Shown piece by piece: positions 8,083 to 16,809 of a stretch of DNA of 64,000 nt; position 1 is the first letter of the stretch; each line of letters opens with the position of its first letter. A program made the translations under genes and the position numbers. Source of the stretch: Roseiarcus sp963829505 (lineage in GTDB: Bacteria > Pseudomonadota > Alphaproteobacteria > Rhizobiales > Beijerinckiaceae); contig CAWHIL010000001.1 of the NCBI GenBank assembly GCA_963829505.1, positions 1,736,001 through 1,800,000 of the forward strand, given 5' to 3'. The notes under the pieces were generated by a model that saw nothing but the letters and a program-made list of their open reading frames with translations, searched no databases and had not been told where the DNA came from.

Positions 8083-9714
8083 TTACTGCCCGACAACGTC
8101 CGGATGCGTCGCCTCGTTGGCGAACGCGGCCGCGAACAGCGCGCGCGTATAGGGGTCCCGCGGCGCGGCGAATACCGTACGCGCTTCCCCGCTCTCGACC
8201 ACCCTGCCGCGCCGCATGACGACGATCTCGGAGGCAAGCGCCCTGACCACGCGCAGGTCGTGCGAGATGAAGAGATAGGCGAGCTTCCGCCGCCGCTGCA
8301 ATTCCCGCAGGAGATCGACGATCTGCGCCTGGATCGACATGTCGAGGGCCGACGTCGGCTCATCGAGCACGACGAATTTCGGGTCGAGCGCCATGGCGCG
8401 GGCGATCGCGATGCGCTGCCTCTGGCCGCCCGAAAATTCGTGCGGATAGCGGTCGAGGCTCGCCGGGTCGAGCCCCGTGTCGGCGAGCGCCGCTTCGACC
8501 ACGCGCCGCCGCCCGGCGGCGTTGAGCGTCGTCCCCTGCGCGATCAGCCCCTCCTCGACGATCTCGGCGACCGACATGCGAGGCGAGAGCGAGCCGAACG
8601 GGTCCTGGAAGACGATCTGCATCTCGCGCCGGAGCGGCCGCATCTCGCTGACGCCGAGGTGGTCGATTCGCCGGCCGCAATAGGCGATCGGTCCTTCGGA
8701 GCGGATCAGTCTCAGCATCGCGTGGCCGAGCGTCGTCTTGCCCGACCCGGATTCGCCGACGACCCCGACCGTCTCGCCCTCGCGCACCGCAAGGCTCACG
8801 CTGTCGACCGCCTTGACGTGGCCGACCGTGCGACGCAGGAGCCCGCGCCGGATCGGAAACCACACCTTCAGGTTTTCGGCGCTCGCGATCGTGCGCGCGG
8901 ATGGATCGGCCGGCGGCGCTTCGCCCTTGGGCTCGGCGGCGAGAAGGGCGCGCGTATAGGGGTGCTGCGGGTCGGCGAACACCTCCGCCGTCCGGCCTGC
9001 TTCGACGATCGCGCCTTTCTGCATCACGATCACCTCGTCGGCGATCCGCCGGACGACGTTGAGGTCGTGAGTGATGAACAGCATCGCCATGCCGAGCTTC
9101 GTCTGCAGATCCTTGAGGAGCTTCAGGATCTGGGCCTGGACGGTGACGTCGAGGGCGGTCGTCGGCTCGTCGGCGATGAGGAGATCGGGCCGGTTGGCGA
9201 GCGCCATGGCGATCATCACGCGCTGCCGCTGGCCGCCCGAGAGCTGGTGCGGATAGGCGCCGAGGCGCTCGGCAGGATCGACGATGCCGACCTCGGCGAG
9301 ACACTCGACGATGCGCTTTCTCGTCGCTGCGGCGCGGCCCTGATGGAGCGCGATCATCTCGCCGATCTGCCGCTCGATCGTGTGCAGCGGATTGAGCGAG
9401 GTCATCGGCTCCTGGAACACCATGGTCACGGCGCCGCCGCGCATCTCACGCAGTTCCGTTTCGCTCATCGAGAGGACGTCGCGGCCGCGGAAGAGAATTT
9501 CGCCCGTCGGGAAGCTCGCGGCCGGCTCAGGCAGAAGTCGGACGATCGCCTGGGCGGTCACCGTCTTGCCCGAGCCCGATTCGCCGACGAGCGCGAGCGC
9601 CTTTCCCTTCTCGAGCCGAAAGGAGACGCGCTCGACGACGGTCTTGCGCTCCGATCCGTGCGAGAAGGCGATCGAGAGGTCGCGGACGTCGATCAGCGGC
9701 GGGTCGGCCTTCAT
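8083..9714 (-). CDS. yejF: Peptide ABC transporter, duplicated ATP-binding protein
   Basis: Cytoplasmic ATPase of a YejABEF-type oligopeptide importer. 543 residues holding two complete ABC domains. Each has a Walker A GESGSGKT (near residues 43 and 315), a signature LSGGQRQR or FSGGQRQR, and a Walker B (LLIADEPTTALD, FVVLDEPTSALD). The fused double-ATPase layout is typical of YejF, DppDF fusions and GsiA; the neighbouring yejE, yejB and yejA genes decide for YejF. Last gene of the operon, separated from yejE by a family A palindrome. Confidence 0.92.
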   Translation of the reverse strand: MKADPPLIDVRDLSIAFSHGSERKTVVERVSFRLEKGKALALVGESGSGKTVTAQAIVRLLPEPAASFPTGEILFRGRDVLSMSETELREMRGGAVTMVFQEPMTSLNPLHTIERQIGEMIALHQGRAAATRKRIVECLAEVGIVDPAERLGAYPHQLSGGQRQRVMIAMALANRPDLLIADEPTTALDVTVQAQILKLLKDLQTKLGMAMLFITHDLNVVRRIADEVIVMQKGAIVEAGRTAEVFADPQHPYTRALLAAEPKGEAPPADPSARTIASAENLKVWFPIRRGLLRRTVGHVKAVDSVSLAVREGETVGVVGESGSGKTTLGHAMLRLIRSEGPIAYCGRRIDHLGVSEMRPLRREMQIVFQDPFGSLSPRMSVAEIVEEGLIAQGTTLNAAGRRRVVEAALADTGLDPASLDRYPHEFSGGQRQRIAIARAMALDPKFVVLDEPTSALDMSIQAQIVDLLRELQRRRKLAYLFISHDLRVVRALASEIVVMRRGRVVESGEARTVFAAPRDPYTRALFAAAFANEATHPDVVGQ

Positions 9715-9729
9715 GGGCCGCCCCGCCTT

Positions 9730-9825
9730 CCTCGTCCTGAGGCGCCGCGAAGCGGCCTCGAAGGACGTTCGCTGGCTGCGATGCGTCCTTCGAGACGCCC
9801 GCTTCGCGGGCTCCTCAGGACGAGG
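9730..9825. repeat. Palindromic repeat family A, intact copy
   Basis: 96-bp element from CCTCGTCCTGAGG to CTCCTCAGGACGAGG with inner arms CTCGAAGGACG and CGTCCTTCGAGACGC. It lies between yejE and yejF inside the operon and could stabilise or stop the transcript at that point. Confidence 0.85.
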
Positions 9826-9844
9826 CAGCGGCTGCCCGGCGCCT

Positions 9845-10963
9845 TCACGAGAAGGTCTTTCGCGGGTCGAAGGCGTCGCGCACGGCTTCGCCGACGAAGA
9901 TGAGAAGCGACAGGAGGAGCGCGATCACGGCGAAGGCCGAAATGCCGATCCAGGGAGCGGAGAGGTTCGACTTGCCCTGGAGGAGAAGCTCGCCGAGCGA
10001 CGGCGAGCCGGGCGGCATTCCGAGCCCCAGGAAGTCGAGCGAGGTCAGGGTCGAGATCGAGGAATTGATGATGAAGGGCAGGAAGGTCAGCGTCGCGACC
10101 ATGGCGTTCGGAAGCACATGCTTGACGATGATCTTGGCGTTGGTCAGGCCGAGCGCCCGCGCCGCGTTGACATATTCGAAGTTTCGGGCGCGCAGGAATT
10201 CCGCCCGCACGAGGTGAACGAGGCTCACCCACGAGAAGAGCAAGAGGATCACGAGCAGCACGAAGAAGCTCGGCGCGAGGATCGCCGACAGGATGATCAG
10301 GATGTACAGGTGCGGCAGCGACGACCAGATCTCGATCACCCGCTGCATCATGAGGTCGAGCAGGCCGCCGAAATAGCCCTGCACCGCCCCGGCCGCGACG
10401 CCGATCACCGACGAGACGCCGGCGAGGATCAGCCCGAACAGGACCGAGATGCGGAAGCCGTAGATGAGGCGGGCGACGATGTCGTGCCCGTCCTGATCTG
10501 AGCCGAGCCACAGCGGTTCGAGCCTCGAGCACGGACGCTGCACGGTCGCGGCGTCCGCGACCTTCTGGCCCGCGAGCGCCGTGCGGCACTGAGCGTCGGT
10601 CAGCATCCAGGTCGGCGGCGTCGGCAGCGGCGTCGGCGGATTGAGGATGGTGGTCGAATTGGCGAAGCGGATCGGCGGCCAGATCATCCAGCCGTGCGCC
10701 TTGATCTCGTCCGCCACGGAGGGATCGCGATAGTCGGTGACCGCCAAAAAGCCGCCGAACATCTCGTCCGGATAGTTGAAGACGACGGGAAAGAGGAGCT
10801 GGCCCTTGTAGGAGGCGATCAGCGGCCGGTCGTTGGCGATGAATTCGGCCCCGAGCGCCGCCACGAAGAGAACGAGGAAGATCAGGAACGACCAGAAGCC
10901 GCGCCGGTTGCGGCGGAAATTCAAGAGTCGCCGGCGGTTCATCGGCGAGAGGGCGAGGCTCAT
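9845..10963 (-). CDS. yejE: Peptide ABC transporter permease
   Basis: Inner-membrane permease of the YejABEF importer. 372 residues. An N-terminal membrane anchor (residues about 20-42, WSFLIFLVLFVAALGAEFIA) precedes a large periplasmic segment. The BPD_transp_1 core carries the coupling motif near EYVNAARALGLTNAKIIVKHVLPN, which contacts the ATPase. The insertion between TM1 and the core is characteristic of YejE compared with DppC. Neighbours yejB and yejF confirm the role. Confidence 0.93.
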   Translation of the reverse strand: MSLALSPMNRRRLLNFRRNRRGFWSFLIFLVLFVAALGAEFIANDRPLIASYKGQLLFPVVFNYPDEMFGGFLAVTDYRDPSVADEIKAHGWMIWPPIRFANSTTILNPPTPLPTPPTWMLTDAQCRTALAGQKVADAATVQRPCSRLEPLWLGSDQDGHDIVARLIYGFRISVLFGLILAGVSSVIGVAAGAVQGYFGGLLDLMMQRVIEIWSSLPHLYILIILSAILAPSFFVLLVILLLFSWVSLVHLVRAEFLRARNFEYVNAARALGLTNAKIIVKHVLPNAMVATLTFLPFIINSSISTLTSLDFLGLGMPPGSPSLGELLLQGKSNLSAPWIGISAFAVIALLLSLLIFVGEAVRDAFDPRKTFS

Positions 10964-10981
10964 GGGAGACGATTCCCCCGC

Positions 10982-11047
10982 CCGTCATTGCAAGCGCCGC
11001 GAAGCAATCCAGGGGCCACAGTCAGAGAGCGCTCCTCGCAATGACGG
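10982..11047. repeat. Palindromic repeat, GTCATTGC family, second copy
   Basis: Begins CCGTCATTGCAAGCGC and ends GCGCTCCTCGCAATGACGG, so the outer arms are inverted repeats. Internal GAAGCAATCCAG matches the copy at 1484-1541. It sits between yejB and yejE. Confidence 0.75.
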
Positions 11048-11062
11048 TTCGCGTTCACCCCT

Positions 11063-12160
11063 CTAGACCTCGCGCGTCTCGAAATCGATGCGCGGATCGA
11101 TCCAGGTGTAGGTGAGGTCGGAGATCAGGTTCACCACGAGGCCGAGGAGGGCGAAGATGTAGAGGTTCGCCAGCACCACCGGGTAATCGCGCTGGATCAG
11201 CGAATTGTAGGAGAGATAGCCCAGTCCGTCGAGCGAGAACACCTGCTCGATCAGCAGCGAGCCGGTGAAGAAGGCAGCGAGGAAGGCGCCCGGGAAGCCG
11301 GCGATCACGATCAGCATGGCGTTGCGGAATACATGGCCGTAGAGGACGCTCCGCTCGGAAAGCCCCTTCATCCGCGCCGTCTGCACATAAGCCTTCTTGA
11401 TCTCGTCGAGGAACGAGTTCTTGGTGAGGAGCGTCGTCGTCGCGAACGAGCCGAGCACCAGCGCCGTCACCGGCAGCGCGATGTGCCACAAATAATCGAC
11501 AACCTTGTGCGGCCAATCGAGCTCGGCGAAATTGTCGGAGGTGAGCCCGCGCAGCGGAAAGATCTGCCAGAACGATCCGCCGCAGAAGAGCACGATCAAG
11601 AGCACCGCGAACAGGAAGTTCGGGATCGCGTAGCCGAAGATGACGATCGCCGAGGTCGCCGTGTCGAAGCGCGTGCCGTCCTTCACGGCCTTGCGCACCC
11701 CGAGCGGGATCGAAATGGCGTAGGAGATGATGGTCATCCATAAGCCCAGCGAGATCGATACCGGCAGCTTCTCCCGGATCAGCGTCAGCACGGGCGTGTC
11801 GCGATAATAGCTCCGGCCGAAATTGAAGGTCGTGTAGTCCTTGACCAGGATCCAGAAGCGCTCCCACGCCGGCTTGTCGAAGCCGTATTGCTTTTCGAGC
11901 TCCTTGATGAACTTGGGATCGAGCCCTTGCGAGCCGCGATAGCGCGATGCGATGTCGCCCATCCCCTGCGACCCGCCGGCGCCGACCTGACCGCCGCCGC
12001 CAAAACCCGCGGTCGAGCTCTGGTCGCCGCCCTGGAGCTGGGCGATCGCGCGTTCGACTGGCCCGCCCGGCACGAACTGCACGATCGCGAAGGAGACAGC
12101 CATGATGCCGAAGATCGTCGGGATCATGAGGAGGAGGCGGCGGATCACATAGGCGAGCAT
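11063..12160 (-). CDS. yejB: Peptide ABC transporter permease
   Basis: Partner permease of YejE. 365 residues. N-terminal TM helix YVIRRLLLMIPTIFGIMAVSF, a glycine-rich periplasmic segment (around residues 50-70, GFGGGGQVGAGGSQG), then the binding-protein-dependent transport core with the EAA-like loop AYVQTARMKGLSERSVLYGHVFRN. The glycine-rich insertion is also seen in other alphaproteobacterial YejB proteins. Second gene of the yejABEF operon. Confidence 0.93.
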   Translation of the reverse strand: MLAYVIRRLLLMIPTIFGIMAVSFAIVQFVPGGPVERAIAQLQGGDQSSTAGFGGGGQVGAGGSQGMGDIASRYRGSQGLDPKFIKELEKQYGFDKPAWERFWILVKDYTTFNFGRSYYRDTPVLTLIREKLPVSISLGLWMTIISYAISIPLGVRKAVKDGTRFDTATSAIVIFGYAIPNFLFAVLLIVLFCGGSFWQIFPLRGLTSDNFAELDWPHKVVDYLWHIALPVTALVLGSFATTTLLTKNSFLDEIKKAYVQTARMKGLSERSVLYGHVFRNAMLIVIAGFPGAFLAAFFTGSLLIEQVFSLDGLGYLSYNSLIQRDYPVVLANLYIFALLGLVVNLISDLTYTWIDPRIDFETREV

Positions 12161-12172
12161 CGGGAATCAGGC

Positions 12173-12264
12173 GAGTTGCGAATGGGGAGTAGCGAATAGG
12201 GATCGGTCGGCGACTGCAAGCCGATCGCCGGCGACAATTCGCCATTCGCCATTCGCCATTCGCC
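12173..12264. repeat. Repeat element with four tandem ATTCGCC heptamers
   Basis: Perfect (ATTCGCC)x4 at 12237-12264. Two inverted relatives (GCGAAT) lie at about 12178-12197, on the other side of a short hairpin GATCGG/CCGATC (12201-12226). The whole forms a loose palindrome between yejA and yejB. On the minus strand the heptamers read as MANGEWR-like repeats in spurious ORFs. Confidence 0.75.
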
Positions 12265-12270
12265 ACCCCC

Positions 12271-14142
12271 TCACAGCCCGATCGTCTTCGCCTTCCCCTC
12301 GTCCCACCACCAGGTGCCGGGCGCGCCGGTGCCGAGCGCCGGCTGGCGTTCGGGCCGCGAGAAGGCGTCCCAATAGGCGACCCAGGCCGTGTCGCGATCG
12401 AACATCGGCACCCAATAATGGCCCGCCCTGAGCACGCGATCCAGCGCCCGGCAGGCGATGTTCAATTCCTCGCGCGACTTCGCGTCCGAGACGGTCGCGA
12501 CGAGGGCATCGACGACGGGATCGGAGACGCCGGCGAGATTGCGCGAGCCCGGCCGCGCCGCCGCCTCGGAAGTGAACGCCACCTTGAGTTCGGCGCCCGG
12601 AGTGGACGAGCCGCCGTTCGCGGTCGCGACGACATCGAAATCGAACGCCTCCGTGCGGCTCTTCAATTGCGCCGCGTCGACGATGCGAAGGTTCGCCTCA
12701 ATGCCGAGCCGGCCGAGGTTCTGGATGAAGGGCATGGTGTGCGGCTGGAGGGCGGCCGACGAATCGAGGAACTCGATCGTCAGCGGCTTGCCGCTTGGCA
12801 GGAGCATCGTCGAGCCGTCGCGCTTGCAGCCCGCCGACAAGAGAAGATCGTACGCGGCCTTGAGCTGCTTGCGGTCGAAGCCGGAGCCGTCGCTCTCGGG
12901 CGGCGTATAGGGCTCGCCGAACACGGCCGGCATGAGCTTGTCGCGAAACGGCTCGAGCAGCTTGAGCTCGTCGGGTCCGGGCGGCCCCTTCGCCTCCATC
13001 GGCGTATTCGGGAAGAACGAGACGACCCGCTTGAACGACGAGTACATGATGTTCTTGTTCGTCCATTCGAAGTCGAAGCAGAGGCCGATCGCCTCGCGCA
13101 CCCGAGGATCCTTGAATTGCTCGCGGCGCGTGTTGAGGTACCACCCTTGCGTCCGCGACGGCGCCCCGTCGTGCAGCGTCTCCTTCTTCACCCGCCCGTC
13201 CTTGACGGCGGGGAAATCGTAGGAGGTCGCCCAGAAGCGCGAGGTGTACTCCTCGTGGTAATTGATCGCGCCGGCCTTGAACGCCTCGAACGCCACCTGG
13301 CGCTCGCGATAATATTCGAACCGCAGCCGGTCGAAATTGTTCTGGCCGAGGTTCACCGGCAGTTTTGCGCCCCAATAATCGGGGTGGCGCTCATATTCGA
13401 TGTAGCGGCCCTGCTCGAAGGTCTTGACCTTGTAGGCGCCCGAACCCATCGGCGCCTCGAGCGTCGGGGCGGCGAAGTCGCGGTCCTTCCACCAGGCGGA
13501 CGAGAAGACCGGCATCCCGACGACAATGAGATGCGCGTCGCGGCTGCGATCCTTGACGAAGCGCACATGAACCACGTCGTCGCCCTCGGGCGTCGCGGAT
13601 TCGACCTCCCGCAAGAGCTGGGCGTAGATCGGATGGCCCTTGTCCTTCAGCACGTTGAGCGAGAAGGCGACGTCGGCCGCGGTTACGCGCGAGCCGTCGA
13701 AGAATTTCGCCTCGGGCCTGAGCCGGAAGCGGTAGTCGAGCTTGTCGGGCGAGACCCGGACCGATTGGGCGATGAGGCCATAGACCGAATCGGGCTCGTC
13801 GCCGTTCGCGGTCATCAGCGTGTCGTAGGTGGCGCTCATGCCGGCCGCGCCGTTGCCCTTCCAGCTATAGATGTTCAGCGTGTCGAACGTGTCGAAGTTC
13901 TGGTTGCCGCTCGTGCCGGTGATCTGCAGCGACAGGAGGCCGCCCGTCGGCGCGTCCGGATTGACATAGGCGAAATGCGGGAAGTCGGGCGGCAGCGCGA
14001 GATCGCCGAACGACGACAGTCCGTGCGTCTCGACGCCCTCGTCGTCGGCCGCGAGCGCGGCAAGCGGCCGGGGCAGACAGGCGACGAGCGCGCCGGCCCC
14101 CGCCGCCTTCAGGGCCACCCGTCGCGAAATCGTTGAGACCAT
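12271..14142 (-). CDS. yejA: Peptide ABC transporter, periplasmic solute-binding protein
   Basis: SBP_bac_5-type binding protein delivering peptides to YejBEF. 623 residues from ATG 14142, which has GGAGG nine bases upstream. The longer open frame to 14259 gives non-protein-like sequence. The N-terminus SRRVALKAAGAGALVACL resembles a twin-arginine signal with Ala-rich h-region, so Tat export is plausible. Family features include DTLMTANGDEPDSVYGLIA and YHEEYTSRFWATSYDFPAV. First gene of the operon; no other permease genes are nearby. Confidence 0.9.
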   Translation of the reverse strand: MVSTISRRVALKAAGAGALVACLPRPLAALAADDEGVETHGLSSFGDLALPPDFPHFAYVNPDAPTGGLLSLQITGTSGNQNFDTFDTLNIYSWKGNGAAGMSATYDTLMTANGDEPDSVYGLIAQSVRVSPDKLDYRFRLRPEAKFFDGSRVTAADVAFSLNVLKDKGHPIYAQLLREVESATPEGDDVVHVRFVKDRSRDAHLIVVGMPVFSSAWWKDRDFAAPTLEAPMGSGAYKVKTFEQGRYIEYERHPDYWGAKLPVNLGQNNFDRLRFEYYRERQVAFEAFKAGAINYHEEYTSRFWATSYDFPAVKDGRVKKETLHDGAPSRTQGWYLNTRREQFKDPRVREAIGLCFDFEWTNKNIMYSSFKRVVSFFPNTPMEAKGPPGPDELKLLEPFRDKLMPAVFGEPYTPPESDGSGFDRKQLKAAYDLLLSAGCKRDGSTMLLPSGKPLTIEFLDSSAALQPHTMPFIQNLGRLGIEANLRIVDAAQLKSRTEAFDFDVVATANGGSSTPGAELKVAFTSEAAARPGSRNLAGVSDPVVDALVATVSDAKSREELNIACRALDRVLRAGHYWVPMFDRDTAWVAYWDAFSRPERQPALGTGAPGTWWWDEGKAKTIGL

Positions 14143-14399
14143 GAAAAGGCGCCTCCGCCCGCGCGAATACCGCGCGCTCGCGGTCATTGCCAGCGACCGC
14201 GGCGAAAGCGAGGCGCGCCGCACCATGTTCCCGTGAATTCGGCGTGAAACTTCTGTCATGCGGGGGCCAGGAGGCGGCGCCCCCAGGGCGCCCTTCGCGA
14301 CGCCGGCTCCGTTCGCTCCTCCGGCGAGGATATGAAGGGGGCGCCGTCCCTTGCGCGCCGACCTTGCCGACCTCGGCTGTCGGGGTGTAGGGCCGGATC

Positions 14400-14915
14400 A
14401 TGGGCCTTTCCTCCTCGATTTTGGACGACGAGGGTTCCGCGCAAGCGGACTTTCCATTGCTTCCGCTCACGATCGCCGACTCGGCGGCGGTCGCGGACCT
14501 CATCCGCGCCGCCTTCGCGGCGCAACCGCGCGCGACCGAACCTCCGTCCTCGGCCCTGCGCGAAACCGCGGAGATCGTCGCCGCGAAGATCGCCGCGGGC
14601 GGCGGCGCATGCGTCGTCGCCGACGGGCGCCTCGTGGCGGTCGCGCTCTGGCAGGCCGACGGCGGCGTGCTCGTGATCGGGCGCGTCTGCGTCCTGCCCG
14701 AATGGCGCGGGCGGGGCTTTGGCGCACGGCTGATCGCGGCTGGCGAAGCCGCGGCGAGGACGCTCGGCCTGAGACGCACCCGCCTTCGCGTTCGCCTCGC
14801 CCTGCCGGAAAACGAGCGGCTCTTCGGGCGCCTCGGCTACACGCGCGCCTATGTCGAAGCGCACGCGGGCTTCGGTGCGCCGACGGTCGCGGCGCTGGAG
14901 AAGCTCATCCCATGA
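14400..14915 (+). CDS. GNAT-family N-acetyltransferase
   Basis: 171 residues. The acetyl-CoA-binding motif A is clear: RVCVLPEWRGRGFGARLI at residues about 98-115, with Q/R-x-x-G-x-G as RGRGFG. A second conserved strand NERLFGRLGYTRAY lies near the C-terminus. Substrate cannot be read from sequence. The stop codon overlaps the alr start (ATGA), so the two are translationally coupled. Confidence 0.85.
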   Translation: MGLSSSILDDEGSAQADFPLLPLTIADSAAVADLIRAAFAAQPRATEPPSSALRETAEIVAAKIAAGGGACVVADGRLVAVALWQADGGVLVIGRVCVLPEWRGRGFGARLIAAGEAAARTLGLRRTRLRVRLALPENERLFGRLGYTRAYVEAHAGFGAPTVAALEKLIP

Positions 14916-16156
14916 CAAGCGGCCCGCCGGGCGACGCGCCTGGACATCTGACCATCGACCTCGACGCGCTCGCCGCGAACTGGCGGACGCTGGCCGCCCT
15001 CGCCGCGCCCGCGGAATGCGCCGCCGTCGTCAAGGCGAACGCCTACGGGACCGGGCTCGACCGGGCGGCCCCCGCGCTCTTCGCGGCCGGCGCGCGGACC
15101 TTCTTCGTCGCGCATCTCTCCGAGGCTCTTGCCGCGCGCCGCCTGCTGCCGGAAGCGGAGATCTATGTTCTCAACGGCCTCGAGGCGGGCGCCGACCCGG
15201 CCGACTACGCCGCTTTTCGCCTGAAGCCGGCGCTCGGAAGCGAGGAGGAGGTCGCCCGCTGGGCGGCCTTTGCGGCGGGCAGGGACGCGCCAGCGCCCGC
15301 GGCGCTGCATCTCGACACCGGCATGCGCCGCCTCGGCTTCGGCTCGCTCGCGGCGCTCGCCGCCGCCGTGGAGACGCACGGCGCCCAGTGGGCGGACCTT
15401 CTGATGAGCCACTTCGTCTCGTCGGAGATCGAAGGCGACCCGCTCAACGCCGGCCAGATCGCCGGCTTCGAGGCGGCGCGGGCGGCGTTCCCGAAGCTGC
15501 GCTGCTCGCTCGCCAATTCGTCCGGCATTTTCCTGGCTCATCCCCCCACGGACCTCGTCCTGAGGAGCGCCGAAGGCGCGTCTCGAAGGACGGCGGAGCG
15601 TCCCACCGAAGCGTCCTTCGAGACGCCCACCGCGCTTGCTCGCAAGGACGCCGGCGGAGCCGACAGCCCCCTCTACGACCTCGTCCGCCCGGGCTATGCG
15701 CTCTACGGCGGCAACCCGACGCCGGGGCGTCCGAATCCGATGCGCGCGGTCGTGACCCTGACCGTCGCCGTGCAGCAGACGCGCCGGGCAGAGGCGGGCG
15801 AGACCTGCGGCTACAACGCGCAATGGATGGCGAAGCGGCGCACGCGCCTCGCGACGCTGCTCGCCGGCTACGCCGACGGCCTGCCGCGCGGGGCGGGCGG
15901 AACGGACGCGCGCGCCGGCGCCGACGCAATGATCGCCGGGCGCCGCTGCCCCCTCGTCGGCCGCGTCTCAATGGACCTGATCATCGCCGACGTCACCGAC
16001 CTGCCCGAAGACGCCGTGCGCCCGGGAACGCGCGCTGAGTTGTTCGGCCCCAATATGTCCCTCGACGACTTCGCGGCACGGAGCGGCACGATCGGCTACA
16101 ACGTGCTGACGGGCCTCGGCGCCCGCTATCGCAGGACATACGTCGACCCCGCGTAG
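14912..16156 (+). CDS. alr: Alanine racemase with an in-frame palindromic repeat insertion
   Basis: PLP-dependent racemase giving D-alanine for peptidoglycan. 414 residues against about 370-380 usual. PLP lysine K41 in VVKANAYG, MRRLGFGS, phosphate-binding NSSGIF (residues 202-207), VRPGYALYG (R259), GYN and GRVSMD are all present. Between L208 and Y255 lie about 46 residues where homologues have only a few. The DNA there (15553-15652) is a copy of the dispersed palindromic family A, read without a stop or frame change. The insert falls in the loop between two PLP-contacting segments. The enzyme may tolerate it as a surface loop, or the gene may be impaired. Confidence 0.9.
   Translation: MTSGPPGDAPGHLTIDLDALAANWRTLAALAAPAECAAVVKANAYGTGLDRAAPALFAAGARTFFVAHLSEALAARRLLPEAEIYVLNGLEAGADPADYAAFRLKPALGSEEEVARWAAFAAGRDAPAPAALHLDTGMRRLGFGSLAALAAAVETHGAQWADLLMSHFVSSEIEGDPLNAGQIAGFEAARAAFPKLRCSLANSSGIFLAHPPTDLVLRSAEGASRRTAERPTEASFETPTALARKDAGGADSPLYDLVRPGYALYGGNPTPGRPNPMRAVVTLTVAVQQTRRAEAGETCGYNAQWMAKRRTRLATLLAGYADGLPRGAGGTDARAGADAMIAGRRCPLVGRVSMDLIIADVTDLPEDAVRPGTRAELFGPNMSLDDFAARSGTIGYNVLTGLGARYRRTYVDPA
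15553..15652. repeat. Palindromic repeat family A inside the alr reading frame
   Basis: CCTCGTCCTGAGGAGC (15553-15568), then perfect inner inverted arms GCGTCTCGAAGGAC (15578-15591) and GTCCTTCGAGACGC (15613-15626). A degenerate right arm GCTCGCAAGGACG follows to about 15652. The left half matches copies at 9730 and 16707 nearly base for base. Confidence 0.88.
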
Positions 16157-16194
16157 GCGAACGCGCCTGGCCCGGAACGACCCGAAAACAACCG

Positions 16195-16265
16195 TCCCTG
16201 CTGGCTACGAAAACTATCCCTGATCGGCAGGAAACCCTCCCTGTTCCTGACGAAAATCCTCCCTG
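16195..16265. repeat. Four phased TCCCTG repeats at 21-22 bp spacing
   Basis: TCCCTG occurs at 16195, 16217, 16238 and 16260, with similar intervening sequence (GACGAAAATCC, GGCAGGAAACCC). On the minus strand each unit reads CAGGGA followed by an A/T-rich TTTTCG patch. The spacing of about two helical turns puts all units on one DNA face. Confidence 0.6.
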
Positions 16266-16706
16266 TTATTTGATCGTAGTCTTCGCGTTGATTCTCGTCC
16301 TTCGTCGCGCTGGAAGGGGCCGAACGAACTCTCCAGGACATTTCGGCGTGGGTTGGCGGCGTCGCGAGGACCGGCGAACGCTCGGCTTTTCAATGTCTTA
16401 CAGAGTCTTATCGATTTATCTTTAACAGGATACGACGATATGATATTCTGAGAATGGGAAAGGTCGGACTTTTTGCCAAGGACGAGAGGACCGATGCCGA
16501 CGCCGCCATGGGCGCATTGGAAAATGCGCGCGAATCTGGATGATAAACTATCCTTTCCGAACTCGGGCCAGCCGCGCGGCGCGCCCGGAACGTTCAAGCT
16601 GGGGGCTCCGGATCGCTTCGCTCACGCTCTCGATGACGTCCGTGGGAGCCTGTCGCTTGAGAGTTGCGAACGCTCGTAACTCCCATGGTGGGCGCCTTCA
16701 CACCGC

Positions 16707-16809
16707 CCTCGTCCTGAGGAGCCTGCGAAGCAGGCGTCTCGAAGGACGTTCGGCCCACGAAGAGGTCCTTCGAGACGCGTCGCCTAAGGCGACGCTCCTC
16801 AGGACGAGG
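16707..16809. repeat. Palindromic repeat family A, intact 103-bp copy
   Basis: Outer arms CCTCGTCCTGAGGAGC (16707-16722) and GCTCCTCAGGACGAGG (16794-16809) are perfect inverted repeats. Inner arms GCGTCTCGAAGGAC and GTCCTTCGAGACGC are also perfect. This is the best copy for defining the family. Confidence 0.9.

Noticed and set aside
12055..12266. Minus-strand ORFs containing MANGEWR repeats
   Set aside because: They are readings of the ATTCGCC heptamer repeat, not a protein family.
12418..14136. 572-residue plus-strand frame opposite yejA
   Set aside because: Composition is typical of antisense frames and yejA is intact on the other strand.
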